From NCBI GenBank assembly GCA_009801015.1, contig VHZZ01000003.1, forward strand, positions 71,016 to 135,015: DNA of 64,000 bases. Reading direction: 5' to 3'. The DNA is from Silene noctiflora. Taxonomy: Eukaryota > Streptophyta > Magnoliopsida > Caryophyllales > Caryophyllaceae. The translations under genes and the position numbers were made by a program. Shown in pieces: positions 22,301 through 34,290 of this stretch; positions within the stretch are counted from its first letter, which is position 1; every line of letters starts with the position of its first letter. The notes beneath the pieces were generated by a model. It was given only the letters and a program-made list of their open reading frames with translations. It searched no databases and was not told where the DNA came from.

Positions 22301-23517
22301 ATTTTATTTGTATCTGGAGCGGGCCCGCCTGATCGACCCTGAAGTGGCACTTGAGTGGCGAGCTGGTTGGGAACCCGCCCGGCTGGCTAGGCCCACGAGT
22401 CCAAGTGGTGAGCCAGCCTGGGGATCATGGACCCGTACCCGGCCTGAGTATTGACACGAGCCAAGTGGCAAGCCAGCCTGGGGATCATGGACCCGGACCC
22501 GACCTGAGTATTGACACGGGTCCAATCTGAGCTCAAGTGCGTTCGTCGAGCCTTGGTTTGGAAGACCCTAGAAACAAGTCGGGACAAGTCGACCTAACTC
22601 GGTAGCAGATCGAGGTAGGCCTATCTGAGCCTGCACCGAGCTGGGTTGGCTGATTCCAGACCTGACATGGACCGAGATTCAGTATTGGAGGGTTGGACAG
22701 AGCGTGCCCTATTTTTTAAAAAAGATTTTGGACCCGTTAGGTCGATCTGGTTAGGGAGAAGTGCCGGAGAACGGACCTTAAACCAGCTCGAGGGTCAAAA
22801 GGCGGTCCGAAGACTAAACGGGTTTGGCCGGGCTGACCCACTAGAACAACCACCTTTACCTAGTAACTTCTTTTCACCAAGGAAAACATTTTAAAATTGT
22901 CAACCAAAATACTAATGCAACTTCTGGGTTATTTCTCGTCTAAGATAAGACTGATTAAATGTAACCATTTTACGATAAAATGTTACTATTTTCAAATAAT
23001 ATGTTACCATCATTTTCAGGGTAAAAAGTGACACCTTTAGTTATAACATTTTATCATCAAAAAGTTACTTTCTATTAAAAATTGTGACATTTGACCCGTC
23101 CTATTTCAAACCGTTTGAAATAAAACTTGTTGAAATACTAAAAAAACAAACAATACAAAAGGACAAAAAAAAGTTGTTATATGAACCGTTTAGATTAGAA
23201 CCACGTCAACTGAACCTAGTAACTTCGATCCTCACCAAATTCCCAATCTTTTCATTCATTCATGATTCATCCGATAAGGTTGCATTAACATAAACTTTCC
23301 CCAACATTTATGTTCCAATCTCTTAGTTCCCTGTTTTCCTGTTCCTGAAAACAACCAATAATAACACTCAAATTTCAATTACCCAAAATCCCAGTTTCCT
23401 TTTTGTCCAACTTTACAAGAAACCTACTCACATCATATCAATAATCCCATTAAAAATTCCTTAATTAATTATAATTAATTAATATAAATATTATAATTAT
23501 TAATTTAATTTCCCACT
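22301..23517. other. Intergenic region with a GC-rich block upstream of MsrA
   Basis: 22310-22870 is distinctly GC-rich compared with its surroundings and includes a 60-bp tandem repeat. Small open frames here have no known family. 22950-23100 holds repeated TAACATTTTAT/GTTACTATTTT-type arms, a decayed MITE resembling 2400-2560. 23290-23517 is the likely MsrA promoter and leader. Confidence 0.5.
22401..22520. repeat. Two tandem copies of a 60-bp GC-rich repeat
   Basis: The unit runs from CCAAGTGG through AGCCAGCCTGGGGATCATGG and ACCCG to GAGTATTGACACG. It occurs twice with an exact 60-base offset (22401-22460 and 22461-22520) and only a few differences. The period is a multiple of three, so open frames through it mean little. 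Confidence 0.85.
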
Positions 23518-26500
23518 ATGTTGAAGACCATAACATTGACATCATCATCTCCTTCACTTCCACTCTTCTTCAATTCCAACAAATTATCAAAAACATCAAC
23601 TTTTAGTTCAATTTCTTTACCCTTTTCAAGATTTTCATCAATTTCATCAAATTCATTAACAATTTCAAATTTCAAGAAAACCCCAATAATGAGTAGTTGG
23701 TTAGGTAAATTGGGTTTCGGTTTTGGGCCGAAAGCCCAACAACAATCTATAGACTCATCAGCATCATCAGTGGCCCAAGGGCCAGATGATGAAATACCTG
23801 CACCAGGACAGCAGTTTGCACAATTTGGGGCAGGGTGTTTTTGGGGTGTTGAGTTGGCATTTCAGAGAGTGCCAGGTGTCAGTAAGACTGAAGTTGGGTA
23901 TAGTCAAGGGTTTATGGATAATCCTAGTTATGAAGATATTTGTACTGGGTTGACTAATCATTCTGAAGTTGTTAGGGTTATGTATGATCCTAAGGAATGT
24001 GGGTTTGATGATCTTCTTGACCTTTTTTGGTCTAGGCATGATCCTACTACTCTTAATCGTCAGGTTGGTTTTTTGTTTGATTTTGTTGGATTGGACAGTT
24101 GGTCTTGTTTAAGACCGTCTCGACTTAAGACCTCTTATAACCTCTTTTCATTTTCACCTCTATTTTATTCGGGTGTGAAGGTCGTCTTAAGTTAAGACAG
24201 TCTTAAACAAAGAATTTGGGTTGGATTAGTAGAATGAATGATTGGTTAAAGTAGGTTGTTCTTGCTTTTTTGTTTGATTTTATTTGATTAGTAGAATGGT
24301 TTGATTGGTTAAAGTTTTGATTAAGGGTAAGGCTGCGTATATACGACCCCTTACTTGCAATTTGATAGAGCCCTTGGGATACTTGGTGGTGGTGTTTTAG
24401 GTGCAGGAGAATGGATAAAGTTTTCATTTTGGATAATTTGGATAATGGGTTTTAATGGTCAAGTGAGTTTTTCTTGGTTTTTATTTGATTTTGTTGGATT
24501 AGTAGAATGATTTGTTTGGTTAAAATTTTGATTTTTGGTAGTTTGGAGTTGAGTTGTGTGTGTTTGGGTAAGGTTGCGTATATCCAATCCCCTATCTGTA
24601 ATTTGCAGGATCCCTTGAGACACGGGTAATGTTGTTTTACTTGTAGTATAGTGTTTCATTTTTTGGGTAGTTTGGGAATGGGTTTTGTGTGTTTGGGTAA
24701 GGTTATGTATATACGATCTGCTAATTTGCGGGAGCTCTTGAGATACTTGGTAATGTTGTCTTATAGACTAATGGATAAAGTATTCATCTTTTGGGTAGTT
24801 TGGGATGGGTCTTGTGTGTTTAAGTGAGGTTGTGTATATATGACACCCTTATTGGTAATTTGTGGGAGCTCTTGAGACACTAAGGAATGTTGTTTTAGGT
24901 CTAGAATAATGGATAAAGTTTTCATCTTTTCAGTAATTTGGAGAAAGTTAGCGTCTTGGATAAGGTTACAGTGAGTTTTCTGGGTGGTTGTTTAATTTTG
25001 TTATATTAGAAGAACGATTAATAAAAGTTTTGAAATGGTTTTTTGTGTTTGGGTAAGGCTGCATATAGAGGAATGGTTAGTTAAAGTTTTCATTTTGGGT
25101 GATCCGGAAATGGCCTCTTTGTGTTCGGGTAAGGACCCACTACCTTCAGTTACCGGAGCGCTTGAGACACTGGCTAAGTTGGTTCTAGTTGTAGGATAAC
25201 AAATGAAGTTTTCATTTCGGTTATATGGAAATAGTCTCTGTGTTGGTTAAGGCTGCGTATATCCAACCCTTACCTGCTAACTTGCCGGAGTCCTTGAGGC
25301 ACGGGTTGTTCTTTTAATTGTTGAAGAACGAATAAAGCTTTCACCGTGGGTAGTTTTCTTCTCTCCTAACCTGCAAACTGCAATTTGTTAGAGGCCTTGT
25401 GATACTGGATAATGCTGAGTTTTATTAGTAGTGGCTGCATACACCCCCGTAACTTGCGGGAGCTCTTGAGGCACTATGGTGTTGTTTTAGTTGTAGAAGA
25501 ATGATCAAAGCTTTCACTTTGGGTAGTTTCCTTCCCTCCTTCCTTCCTTCCCTGCAAACTGCAATTCGTTAGAGCAATAGAGCTGTTTTAGCTGGAGGAG
25601 AATGATTAAAGTTTTGCTCTTGTTGGGTTGATTTAGGTTGTTTGGTGGCGTAATTTCTGAGGTTGTGACTTGTGACTGTTTTTGTGGTAGTTATGCGTTT
25701 AATTGATGGTGTAAGATGTTCGGAAATTGCTGTTGTTGTGGATTATATATGTGATTGAGAGACAATGCCTTAGATTGTTTGTATTTTATTAACAGTAAAC
25801 GAATTTTATTGCTAGACAAGGTTATGGGAATTTTGGACTTGTACAATTTGACCAGCTTCTCCGCATGTGAAATCAGAGAAGTTAGTGCTTGGCAGAAAGG
25901 GTTTAGGTGCAGGGATGGGTTTGGAAGGACAATCGAAATGAATGCATTTCTTTTAGACTGGTTCCTTTGTCCATGTTACCTCGAAACGTATCAATGTCTA
26001 AATCTATTCGGAAGCAGAAATCTCCAATTGTGCCTATTATTGACTTATTGTGGCCTAGTGAGGAAAGCATCACATAATCTGTTTTTGTTGCGCTATGCCG
26101 TTGTAGTGGTGTCTCACTATTTCATTATCTGATTGTTGCTTGACTGCTGAAGTTGAAAACTTTAAACCTTAAGGACTAGGCACTGAGGTGGTATAGGGAA
26201 GGTGGTGAGATTAAGTACGTAGTGATTGTGAATAGGAAACTAACATTAGCTTTGTAACGGAACTTCAGTAAGAGGTGGTTTCACAGTTGGGGTCTTGGGG
26301 ATGTTCATGGATCTCACGTTGCACGCTCGGCAGCTTATTGCTTTTTTTGTCCTTTCCTATCATGCATCCCTTGCACCATTTTGAGTTTGTAGTTCTGATT
26401 TTTGCTGATATAAGCGTCAATCCTGACATTTCGGAAATATTTTTTGCTTTTGGTGTCAGGGCGGTGACGTAGGGACGCAATACAGGTCTGGAATCTACTT

Positions 26501-26711
26501 TTACACTCCTGAGCAAGAGAAAGCTGCAATTGAATCAAGGGACCGTTTTCAGAAACAGGTAAATAGGCCCATTGTTACTGAGATACTGCCTGCAAAGAAG
26601 TTTTACAGAGCCGAAGAATATCATCAGCAGTACCTTGCTAAAGGGGGCCGTTTTGGGTTCAAGCAGTCAACGGAGAAAGGTTGCAATGACCCCATTCGAT
26701 GCTATGGTTAA
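23518..26711 (+). CDS. Peptide methionine sulfoxide reductase A, plastid type
   Basis: Exons 23518-24063 and 26460-26711 encode 265 residues. MsrA reduces the S-epimer of methionine sulfoxide in proteins, using thioredoxin, and protects plastids from oxidative damage. The N-terminus (about 58 residues, rich in Ser, Thr and Leu, no acidic residues) looks like a chloroplast transit peptide, ending near [11 protein letters not shown]. The catalytic motif GCFWG has its nucleophile at Cys107. The second exon opens [19 protein letters not shown], the expected continuation. The C-terminus [11 protein letters not shown] carries the recycling cysteines at 257 and 263. The junction CAG|GTTGGT ... GTGTCAG|GGCGGT keeps frame. 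The intron of about 2.4 kb is filled with a repeat array. The gene ends tail to tail with the CIA30 gene. Confidence 0.95.
24103..24213. mobile_element. MITE in the MsrA intron, TCTTGTTTAAGACCGTCTC ends
   Basis: TCTTGTTTAAGACCGTCTCG at the left is mirrored by AAGACAGTCTTAAACAAAG at the right, with inner arms CTTAAGAC/GTCTTAAG. About 110 bp, inserted just inside the 5' end of the intron. Confidence 0.6.
24230..25620 (+). repeat. Decayed tandem array of a SINE-3'-end-like unit (MsrA intron)
   Basis: A unit of roughly 110-190 bases recurs eight or nine times. Its core is GGTAAGGCTGCGTATATACGACC, then TAATTTGCGGGAGCTCTTGA, then GACACTGGGTAATGTTGTT, with spacers like GGATAAAGTTTTCATTTTGG. Cores occur near 24324, 24568, 24700, 24822, 25052, 25130, 25244 and 25432. 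The core resembles the conserved 3' region of Au-type plant SINEs. Single dispersed relatives occur at 16390-16500, 27940-28037, 44222-44460, 44790-44850, 60660-60700 and 60900-60960. No tRNA-like head is seen in the array, so it looks like local expansion of a 3' fragment. Confidence 0.65.
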
Positions 26712-27391
26712 TCTCTGTCAAGCCTTCCGGAACTTTGCCATCAATGCCATGCGTTCCTGAGTCGTTTCTTTGTAAAGAAAGTAAAACTAAAAGAATTTAT
26801 CAATGATGTAGCCGATATATGGCAGATCTAGCTTAATATTTTACTGTTATAAGACTGTCTTTATCATTTCCTCATCTTGTAATTAATCAGATGTCAATCT
26901 GTTATACCTCTTTGAGAAAGTTATATGATCGAGTTTTGCCTGTAAATGCTTTTTCTTTTGATGATTTAACCAGGGCTCTATAGACCTGGGACGAGATTTT
27001 CGCTGCTGTGGAAACTGCTTACAATCACAGGATCGCAATCGTCTGCTGAAAATGCTGTTTGCACTTGAGTTAGAATAGAAATGCAATATACCAAGATAAC
27101 ATTTTTTTCTTGCAACTTTGTTTCATTGACCTGCAAACATGAGCCAATGGTGTGATGCCGATCATAGACCTCGGTCCTAAGATAGTAGTGTATATCTCAT
27201 ATCTGCAAAGCCAGTAAACTAAGAAAACACCTAAATACTGCAAATTTGAGAACTAAACAGCCTCTCTAGTGTAAATGAGAACACCAACTACAGATCTTAC
27301 AAAACCAGGACGTATAGGCGAAGAGAAGCGTGCAAAAAAAACATGATTCTGTCGCACCAGATGGCTTTATTCTCTTTGGTGATCTTGTGAT

Positions 27392-30300
27392 TCACTCTCT
27401 CCTTAGGGCTTTGATCCAATCTATTTCCACTCTGAAGTCACCTGGTCCAGATCTAGCCCCAGGAACACCGCCTTCAGCGTTTACTGATAGTGATATCCCG
27501 AGAACCCGAGAAGGGTTCATTTCCATGCTTGCATCAATTACGTTGCCTCTCCAGGTTGGTAGATATCGAACAAGAGGAATCTGAGGAAATTTACGCCGTG
27601 AGATTTCTCCACATTTAGAGCAAAAAATGGTACAACTCGCAAAATAAAATTGACACTACTGATACACAAAATCTTGTATACGACTGTCTCATTATGAGAG
27701 ACCCACTCAATTATTTATCCAGATAATCAAATGAGAAATATCCTACACTCCTGTGTATTTGGGTGGGTCTCATAATAAGACGATCTTACACAAGACAACT
27801 GCTACTGATAATATTTGATGTGCATGGGATGTATCCAAGTCCCAACAAGTCATTGGTGTGGTAAACTATGGACATGCAGAAGAGTTTCACAACTTTACCA
27901 GTTTCCACTACTTATGAAGGTGTTGTTAACACGAGGGTGAGGCTGCATACATTATATAGGGGTAAGATTGCGTACATCCAAGCCCCTTTGCCCTCTATTT
28001 GAAGGAGCCTTTACAGCGCTGCGGTAGCATTGTTGTCGATAAAGAGTTTCACATGATACAATACAACCTCTAAAAGTGTCTTTCTTAAGCATAAAAAATG
28101 TGACCATATGTCCAATTCACGCATGTGTAACTTTATCAATAAGCTAATACAATTAACCTCAAGTGATAAATTTTCAAAATTTAACCATTTATGCATGAAG
28201 ACTGAGATTTGTATCCTGAATCCCATTACTACTGACGCACGCACATTAAGGAACAAATATTTTCAACCGAAGATGGCGTTAATCATATGACGGCCTCACG
28301 GCCCAAGAGTTGTTTGTCTTGTTTATGATCTACTCTGTATATGTTAAGTATGCAATTTCAGAATGGCATACAGAAGTCAGACTGTCAGAGTTTTGAGAAA
28401 TAAAACATGCCTTGGCAATATACCAATTTCCTGCAGGTACATATACAAAAGCCTGCCAAGAATTATCTTCTAGCTGTCCAGGGGAATTAACCCAGTTTTC
28501 TGTATAGATCTGCCAACAAATTTGAAACTTCAGTTAGCTAGAATCTATACTTTTTTATAATGATAATGCAACTTATCTCACCGTAGATATGTAGCTTCTA
28601 CCATCTCCTTTGAGCTTTAACGCTATGGTATCGTATGACTCCAAATCAATGTATCCGTCAACCTGGAGCATGCAAAAATACAATGTGAGAGAGCAGAATG
28701 ATTATCAATGGTGGTTACTTCCAAATCAAGAAAAATTAGCAATTTAGCAATCCATACTTTACACTTTAATACGGAGTAGTTACTAAGTTACAAAATGCAA
28801 TTTACGTTGAAAGGTCTGATTCATCATTCACATAGCGACATAGGTATGTTTGAACATGTTCAAAGCCGCTTTTACCTTTTTGGAGCGCATTCCACAAAAG
28901 CCACTTCTTTTGATTTTCCATTTTGAGCCCTCCATTAAATCCATAGAGAGATTTCCAGTGAATAATCCTAGCAATGTAAATGTAGAAAGTGAATGCGACA
29001 GAGGAAGTCATGTGTGTGTGTGTGTGTGTATGTGCGTGTAATTGCCATGTATGGTGGATCATGAGTGAAGATTCGTAATTCGTAACGCTTTATGAGTGAT
29101 CCTCATGTCCACAACAAAACACAGGTTTCTTATTTTGTCTCACAGCCCTATTCATTGAAAAGCAAAACCATTTCGAGAAGACACAAACTAATATTGTAGA
29201 AGAATGATGAATCTTAACAAGAGGATGAGGACAACCAAAATTAAGAGCATACTCAGCATGTCTATACTTGAAAATAAGGAGAAATTTAGTACCGTAAATT
29301 CGGCAAGTAGTAAATAATCTTGTATGGTGAACAGAAAACAATAATGTAGAGCTTATGCGTAGAGTACTGGTGAAAAAAAATGGCTAAAAAAAAGCAATGC
29401 ACCACTTTACTGCTGTAAGCATTTGACAAGTAAATCTTGCATGAGATCAATATATACTTCTCACATAATTTTGGAGCCTAGCTTATTTCAGCGTCATGAC
29501 GATTTCAGAAGGTGTTTGTGATAAACGCTAATTATTATTTAAAGAGGAATGAAAATTAAACGGGAAAAAAAATAAGGACGATGGTAAGAGATCATCATTC
29601 ACATTTCAGCACTTGAGCCATTGACATGGCTCATATATTATGCCAAGAATCAAGAAGTACCTTTTAAGCCATCTCCCTCATCAGTTATCTCCAAGGATGC
29701 TGACGATAAGCCTGGTGTAAAGACAATTGACTCTTCATTTGTAATTGTATTATAACCAAAGACTAGTAAAGAATATTTACAAATCGAAAAGAGTATAAGC
29801 CATAACGTGTAATATCATGCCAGTTTCTTGACAGGATTACACGAGTCACATACAATGGACAAAATTCTACTTCGACAATTTAGGTGTGTTCCTGATTCGT
29901 GCAACTTGTTATTGTATCTAACGGCACTTACCATAGCATACAAAGTGAATTGGTATTATCTGACCAGCAATCTTGTACGAAAAAGAGAAAAAACTTTGGG
30001 TTGTTGAAGACACTGTTGACGTTGATGTAGAAAGCTATTTCTTAACCAACCGTTTCAGAAGGCACTTGGAAAGCATGAAGTTTCCAGTACAGGTGACAAA
30101 TTTGTGAGACAAACTTAAAGATCTCCGCAATGCAAAAACTACAACTCTCTATTAGTGTGCCAATGAAGCTGGTCGAGGGGTCATGGACTCATGGGTAGCT
30201 ATGTAAAGCTGCTAGTTGAGTCATTTGATTTTCCAAAAAAAGAGTAATAATTCGCCTTCTTTTCTAAAGCAATAGTCATAATTAGAGAGGACTACAAAGA

Positions 30301-32335
30301 ATTTATGTATCAGCATCTGAAAACACAACGAGATGCTATCTCTCTCAATATCACTTACAGAAGTGAGGAACGTCTGCTACAATGATGCACATACCACAAG
30401 GTCATAGTCAATTTGTAACAGAAAATGACACAAACTGCTAGCATCACCACAGTTTCTTTAAGATGGAAATGTCGATATTAGAATTTGAAAATGGTAGAGC
30501 CAGAGACCTTAATGTAATATGAAAATTCGGACATAGATCAGAGATGGTGTACACAAAGTAACAGTTACCTGAAAATAGACATACCTCCGTATTCTGAATC
30601 TGAGTAAAGATGCCATTTCTTAACCTCTTCTTTAGAATTGAAATTGAAGATATACTTCTCAACAGGAGGCATCATATCATCAAGATTCCACGCGAGAGCT
30701 ATAGCATGGCAATTGAACTAGTTATTGGAAAGGCAAATTGATAGAGGGCATCCAAAATGATAGGAGCTCATGCCCAACTCCTACCACTATCACATCATCC
30801 CACATCATTAACTAAAAAACTAACCCGCTTGGAACCCTATATCTACATCCCACCACTGACAAAATCCTATAGTTTTTCCAATAAGACCCATTTTCTCTAA
30901 GGTTCTTCATTAAATAAAATAAAAAAAGCAGCTTCAAAGTAAAAAAAAAAAAAAAAAAAAGTCCTTGCAGAAGGAGTGGACATTGATAGTCACTCTTTTT
31001 ACAAGGAATTTTTTAATGAGGACCAATGTGCATAATCTCTATCCAGTCTACGTGGTGTGGCACACAACGATCACTAACAAAAGCGTGCATATAGAAGCAA
31101 AGAGCACTTGTTAATTAGAGAACTTATGCTCGATTGACACTCCTCGATCTATTGGCCAGCAAGCCACGTATACCGAGCTCTTTCAAAAGTTCAAGTTCAA
31201 CCTGATTTCACCATCTTATCTTGCCCTATCAGAGGTCTAGCATCACCAAGCCATAAACCACACCGATAGACCCTTACACTTTGTTTGAATGGAGTTATTT
31301 AAAGGGAAACAAAATCCCTTGTTTGGTTAGCAACTTAGGCTCTCTCCTATTTTTGAATCCAAAAACACCCTTATTCACCAAGTCATATATGACTAGAGCA
31401 AGTCTAGCTCACACAAATTTCCAATAAAAATGGTCATTATCATGATAAAATCATGCAATCTATTTTCTTCAAGAGCGGCTCTAACATAGCACTTGGACAT
31501 ACATTTCTCATATCAAATTAAAAACATAAATAACCTATTCGCTATGGTATCTCCACGGAATTAGTGGAATACAATGGCACGAGTTAAGGGAAGGGGGAAT
31601 GGAGGATTTTAATTAGGGTTGTAGGAGGACAAATGGATCCCTACATTTCCCTCCAGCCCTACTATCCAAACAAGGGAGTCCGCCCTCTACATTTCCCTCC
31701 AATCCTACTATCCCCCCTCCCTTCCCTTCCCTTCCCTTCCCTTCCCTTCCAACCTTAACCTAGGGTTTTTCTCTCCCTCTCTTTTCTTCCAAATCCCCGG
31801 TCCAAGGCCAAACGATCGAAAAAGAGCACTCACTGAATCTTCCCACTTCTTCATCTTAATCTCTAACCATGAGAAATTAAGTAATCATAACCCTAACTCC
31901 ACCTCCAATACTCAAATCATACATTCAAAAGATTGCAACTTTAGCAAATTTCATTGATCAAAATAACTAAAATACTACATAGTCTCCATGTCACTAACCC
32001 AATTCATAATAATCCCTTCATCCCCATCATTTGTTTACCTTTCATTAAAATACTCCGCACAAATAATATAAAAAGTAAACAAATGATTGGGACGGAGAGA
32101 GTATATCAATATATTCACCAACCCACGTCAGAAAACAGCAACCCCATTAACAAAAACACCTCAAAACACAAACTTTATCCTACCAGAAAATAATTAGAAG
32201 TAATTAAACAAACAAATAACATAAATTAGCAAAATGGGTATTCATCAAAATCGATTAAAATGTAATGTATTAAGGAATTATACCTTTCTTAGTGGCATTT
32301 ACTGAAGCTTGAACTAGTGATCGAAACCTTGACAT
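27392..32335 (-). CDS. Complex I intermediate-associated protein 30 (CIA30/NDUFAF1 family)
   Basis: Seven exons on the minus strand: 32284-32335, 30585-30698, 29661-29711, 28876-28967, 28582-28662, 28411-28509, 27392-27580, encoding 225 residues, close to the plant family length. CIA30 is a mitochondrial factor that helps assemble respiratory complex I. The protein begins [21 protein letters not shown]. Conserved blocks follow: [103 protein letters not shown] and [16 protein letters not shown]. Frame is kept at every junction. Intron 6 (27581-28410) uses a GC donor (CCAAG|GCATG). Intron 1 (about 1.6 kb) holds a Stowaway-like MITE and (CCCTT)n sequence. The fragmentation into short exons is normal for this family, and nothing indicates a pseudogene. 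Confidence 0.93.
27672..27796. mobile_element. MITE in CIA30 intron 6, TCTTGTATACGACTGTCTCA ends
   Basis: TCTTGTATACGACTGTCTCATTATGAGA at the left is mirrored by TCTCATAATAAGACGATCTTACACAAGA at the right, with inner arms ending GACCCA/TGGGTGGGTC. It belongs to the family also seen at 20664. Confidence 0.65.
27940..28037 (+). mobile_element. SINE-like 3' segment in CIA30 intron 6
   Basis: It contains GGGGTAAGATTGCGTACATCC, AAGCCCCTTTGCCC, GGAGCCTTTACAGCGCTGCGG and TAGCATTGTTGTCG, matching the core of the MsrA intron array. It is truncated, with no clear head or target duplication. Confidence 0.5.
29010..29040. repeat. (GT)n microsatellite in CIA30 intron 3
   Basis: An alternating GT tract (about nine GT units, then variants ATGTGCGTGTA) lies in intron 3, just upstream of exon 4 on the gene's strand. 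Confidence 0.85.
31711..31750. repeat. (CCCTT)n microsatellite in CIA30 intron 1
   Basis: CCCTT repeats about seven times. It abuts a stretch with paired CTACATTTCCCTCCA motifs (31650-31710), which may be the end of a MITE containing GGGAAGGGGGAATGGAGG at 31590. Confidence 0.8.
32012..32101. mobile_element. Stowaway-like MITE in CIA30 intron 1
   Basis: Left arm TCCCTTCATCCCCATCATTTG then TTTACCTTT; right arm AAAGTAAACAAATGATTGG then GACGGAGAGAG before TA. Same family as 17960. Confidence 0.65.
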
Positions 32336-33082
32336 TTTTCTATGTAATCTTAGAAAAAAAAAAAAAAAAAAATTCAAAATCACAACTTTTCCCTAAATAT
32401 GTGAGATTGATGTAAATGGGTGATTGAATTGAATGTTTTCTGGGTTTGTTTGATGGAAATTTCAGAGAGTGGACTATAGTTTGCTATGGCGGATTATTTG
32501 TGTGTAATAGAACGACGACGTCGTGTCTATTGGAACCATGTTTAATTCGAAACATTTTTGGTCAAATGTAGAGGTGGTTACGGGTCGGGTCGGGTCGGGA
32601 CGGAAACATGCTCTGCTGGACCCGGTCACGGGTTTGGGTTGGCTGAACTTGGATGTGCTGAACCGATCTTGATCTTACCTTATGATGTGCGGTGGGGCGT
32701 TATTGGGTCGGGTTAGCTTAGGGCGGACCTTGACCTGGTCCGTGTATGGATTGGGGAAAGTTCAATCGTGTTGCACCATTTTTGTCAAGGTTTTGGACGG
32801 ATTGGTGACGGCGGGCCGAAACTTCGAATCTGTCAAGTCATGCAAGTTTAGGGGAAGACGGGTCAGATCCTCTCTCACAAGGAGGCAACTCAGGCAAGTG
32901 GGGTGCAAGGCAAAGGGCAAGTGGGGATCCATTTGGTTTCCCAGTTGTCTCCTTGTGAGAGGGGATCAAACCCGTCTTCATTGAAGACGGATATGCCCCG
33001 TCTTCAATGAGAGATTGAGCAACTATAAGGGGAAATGGAGCCGAAAATGCCGGATTAGAAAATAGCATAACTATGTAACTTG

Positions 33083-33627
33083 TAGACCTGTCAAAACTCG
33101 ACCCGACCCGAAAACCCGACCCGCCCGACCCGTTTTTTTAGGGTTACAAACCCAGTTTTTTCGACCCGTTTGACCCGAACCCGAAATGACCCGTTATGAC
33201 CCGAACGGGTCAAAGATAAATCAAGATTTTTATTAAAATATTAATATTTTTATATTATATTTGAAAAAAATTGTTAAAAAATTGTTTTTTTATAAAATTA
33301 CAAACATAACTAAAAAGTCAATTTTATATCACTTTTACAATACTTGATACTAAAATAATTATTAAAAANACTTTAATTTAATAATTATGTCAATATAATT
33401 AATGTAAACGTTGAAATAACTAATGTAAACGTTGAATACGATTAAAATATTAATTTTAAATATGTTTTACGTTTTTAAAAATTATTTTTTTAATTAAAAA
33501 AATAGATTAAAAAAGACGTTAGAAATTATTTCTTAACCCGTATTCTGATCCTAACTCGACCCGTATCTGACCCGACCCGTATGACCCGACACGGGACCCA
33601 ACCCGCCTGACCCGTTTGACAGGTCTA
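33083..33627. mobile_element. hAT-type MITE, 8-bp TSD, GACCCG-rich subterminal repeats
   Basis: The termini TAGACCTGTCAAA and TTTGACAGGTCTA are inverted repeats. GTAACTTG flanks both sides (33075-33082 and 33628-33635), an exact 8-bp target duplication as expected for hAT. Subterminal regions are packed with CGACCCG repeats; the middle is very AT-rich and non-coding. One undetermined base lies inside (33369). Confidence 0.85.
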
Positions 33628-33854
33628 GTAACTTGCTTTTTTTCGGCTTTTACTCCTTAGTTACGTTGCTGCTTTTTATTAATTTTAAGATGTAGGAGTA
33701 ATCTTTAATTTTATATTTGGTGTTTAATTTGTGTTATCATCTTTTGTATAACACCGTCCTTACTAGTTTACAGTATCATTGCCTATTATTGCTCTCGCAA
33801 GTCACGACCCTCTCCCTAGCTGTACACCCTATACAGTCATAATTGCACTCATAA

Positions 33855-33996
33855 GACCCTGTTCTTTTTGTCCGACAAGAGCTGAACTGAACTAAACTAA
33901 ACTAAACTGAAATAAGAATTAATTTGTAAAGAGATGATCTAATCTGAATGAACTAAACTGAAATGAGCTGAAATTAATTTTTAAAAGAACGGGACC
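33855..33996. mobile_element. Tourist-like MITE, GACCCTGTTCTTTT ends, TAA TSD
   Basis: It starts GACCCTGTTCTTTTT and ends AAAAGAACGGGACC. TAA lies on both sides (33852-33854 and 33997-33999). The interior is made of GAACTGAACTAAACTAAACT-type words, like the elements near the right end of the window. Confidence 0.75.
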
Positions 33997-34290
33997 TAAA
34001 TTCTTATGACCTTAACTCCTTAACACCATATCCACAATCAGCTCAGAGACTCACACAATCATTGCTACATCAACCATAAAGTTCGAGGACCATAAATGCC
34101 ATAGTTAAAACTCCCAAAATAACGAACATACGGTTTTCGGGTACCCGGAAAAATCGTGTATACGGAATCCGTATATATGGATATGGTTTGGTAACAAATG
34201 CCCAATTAAACATTGTAATTATTCAAGAGCTAATAATTACCTATAACATGACTGCCTCTAGTGAAAGACTAATTATTATTTATTGAGATA

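Noticed and set aside
25755-26132. 125-codon open frame inside the MsrA intron
   Set aside because: No family resemblance and no splice signals linking it to MsrA; it lies just downstream of the repeat array in intron DNA.
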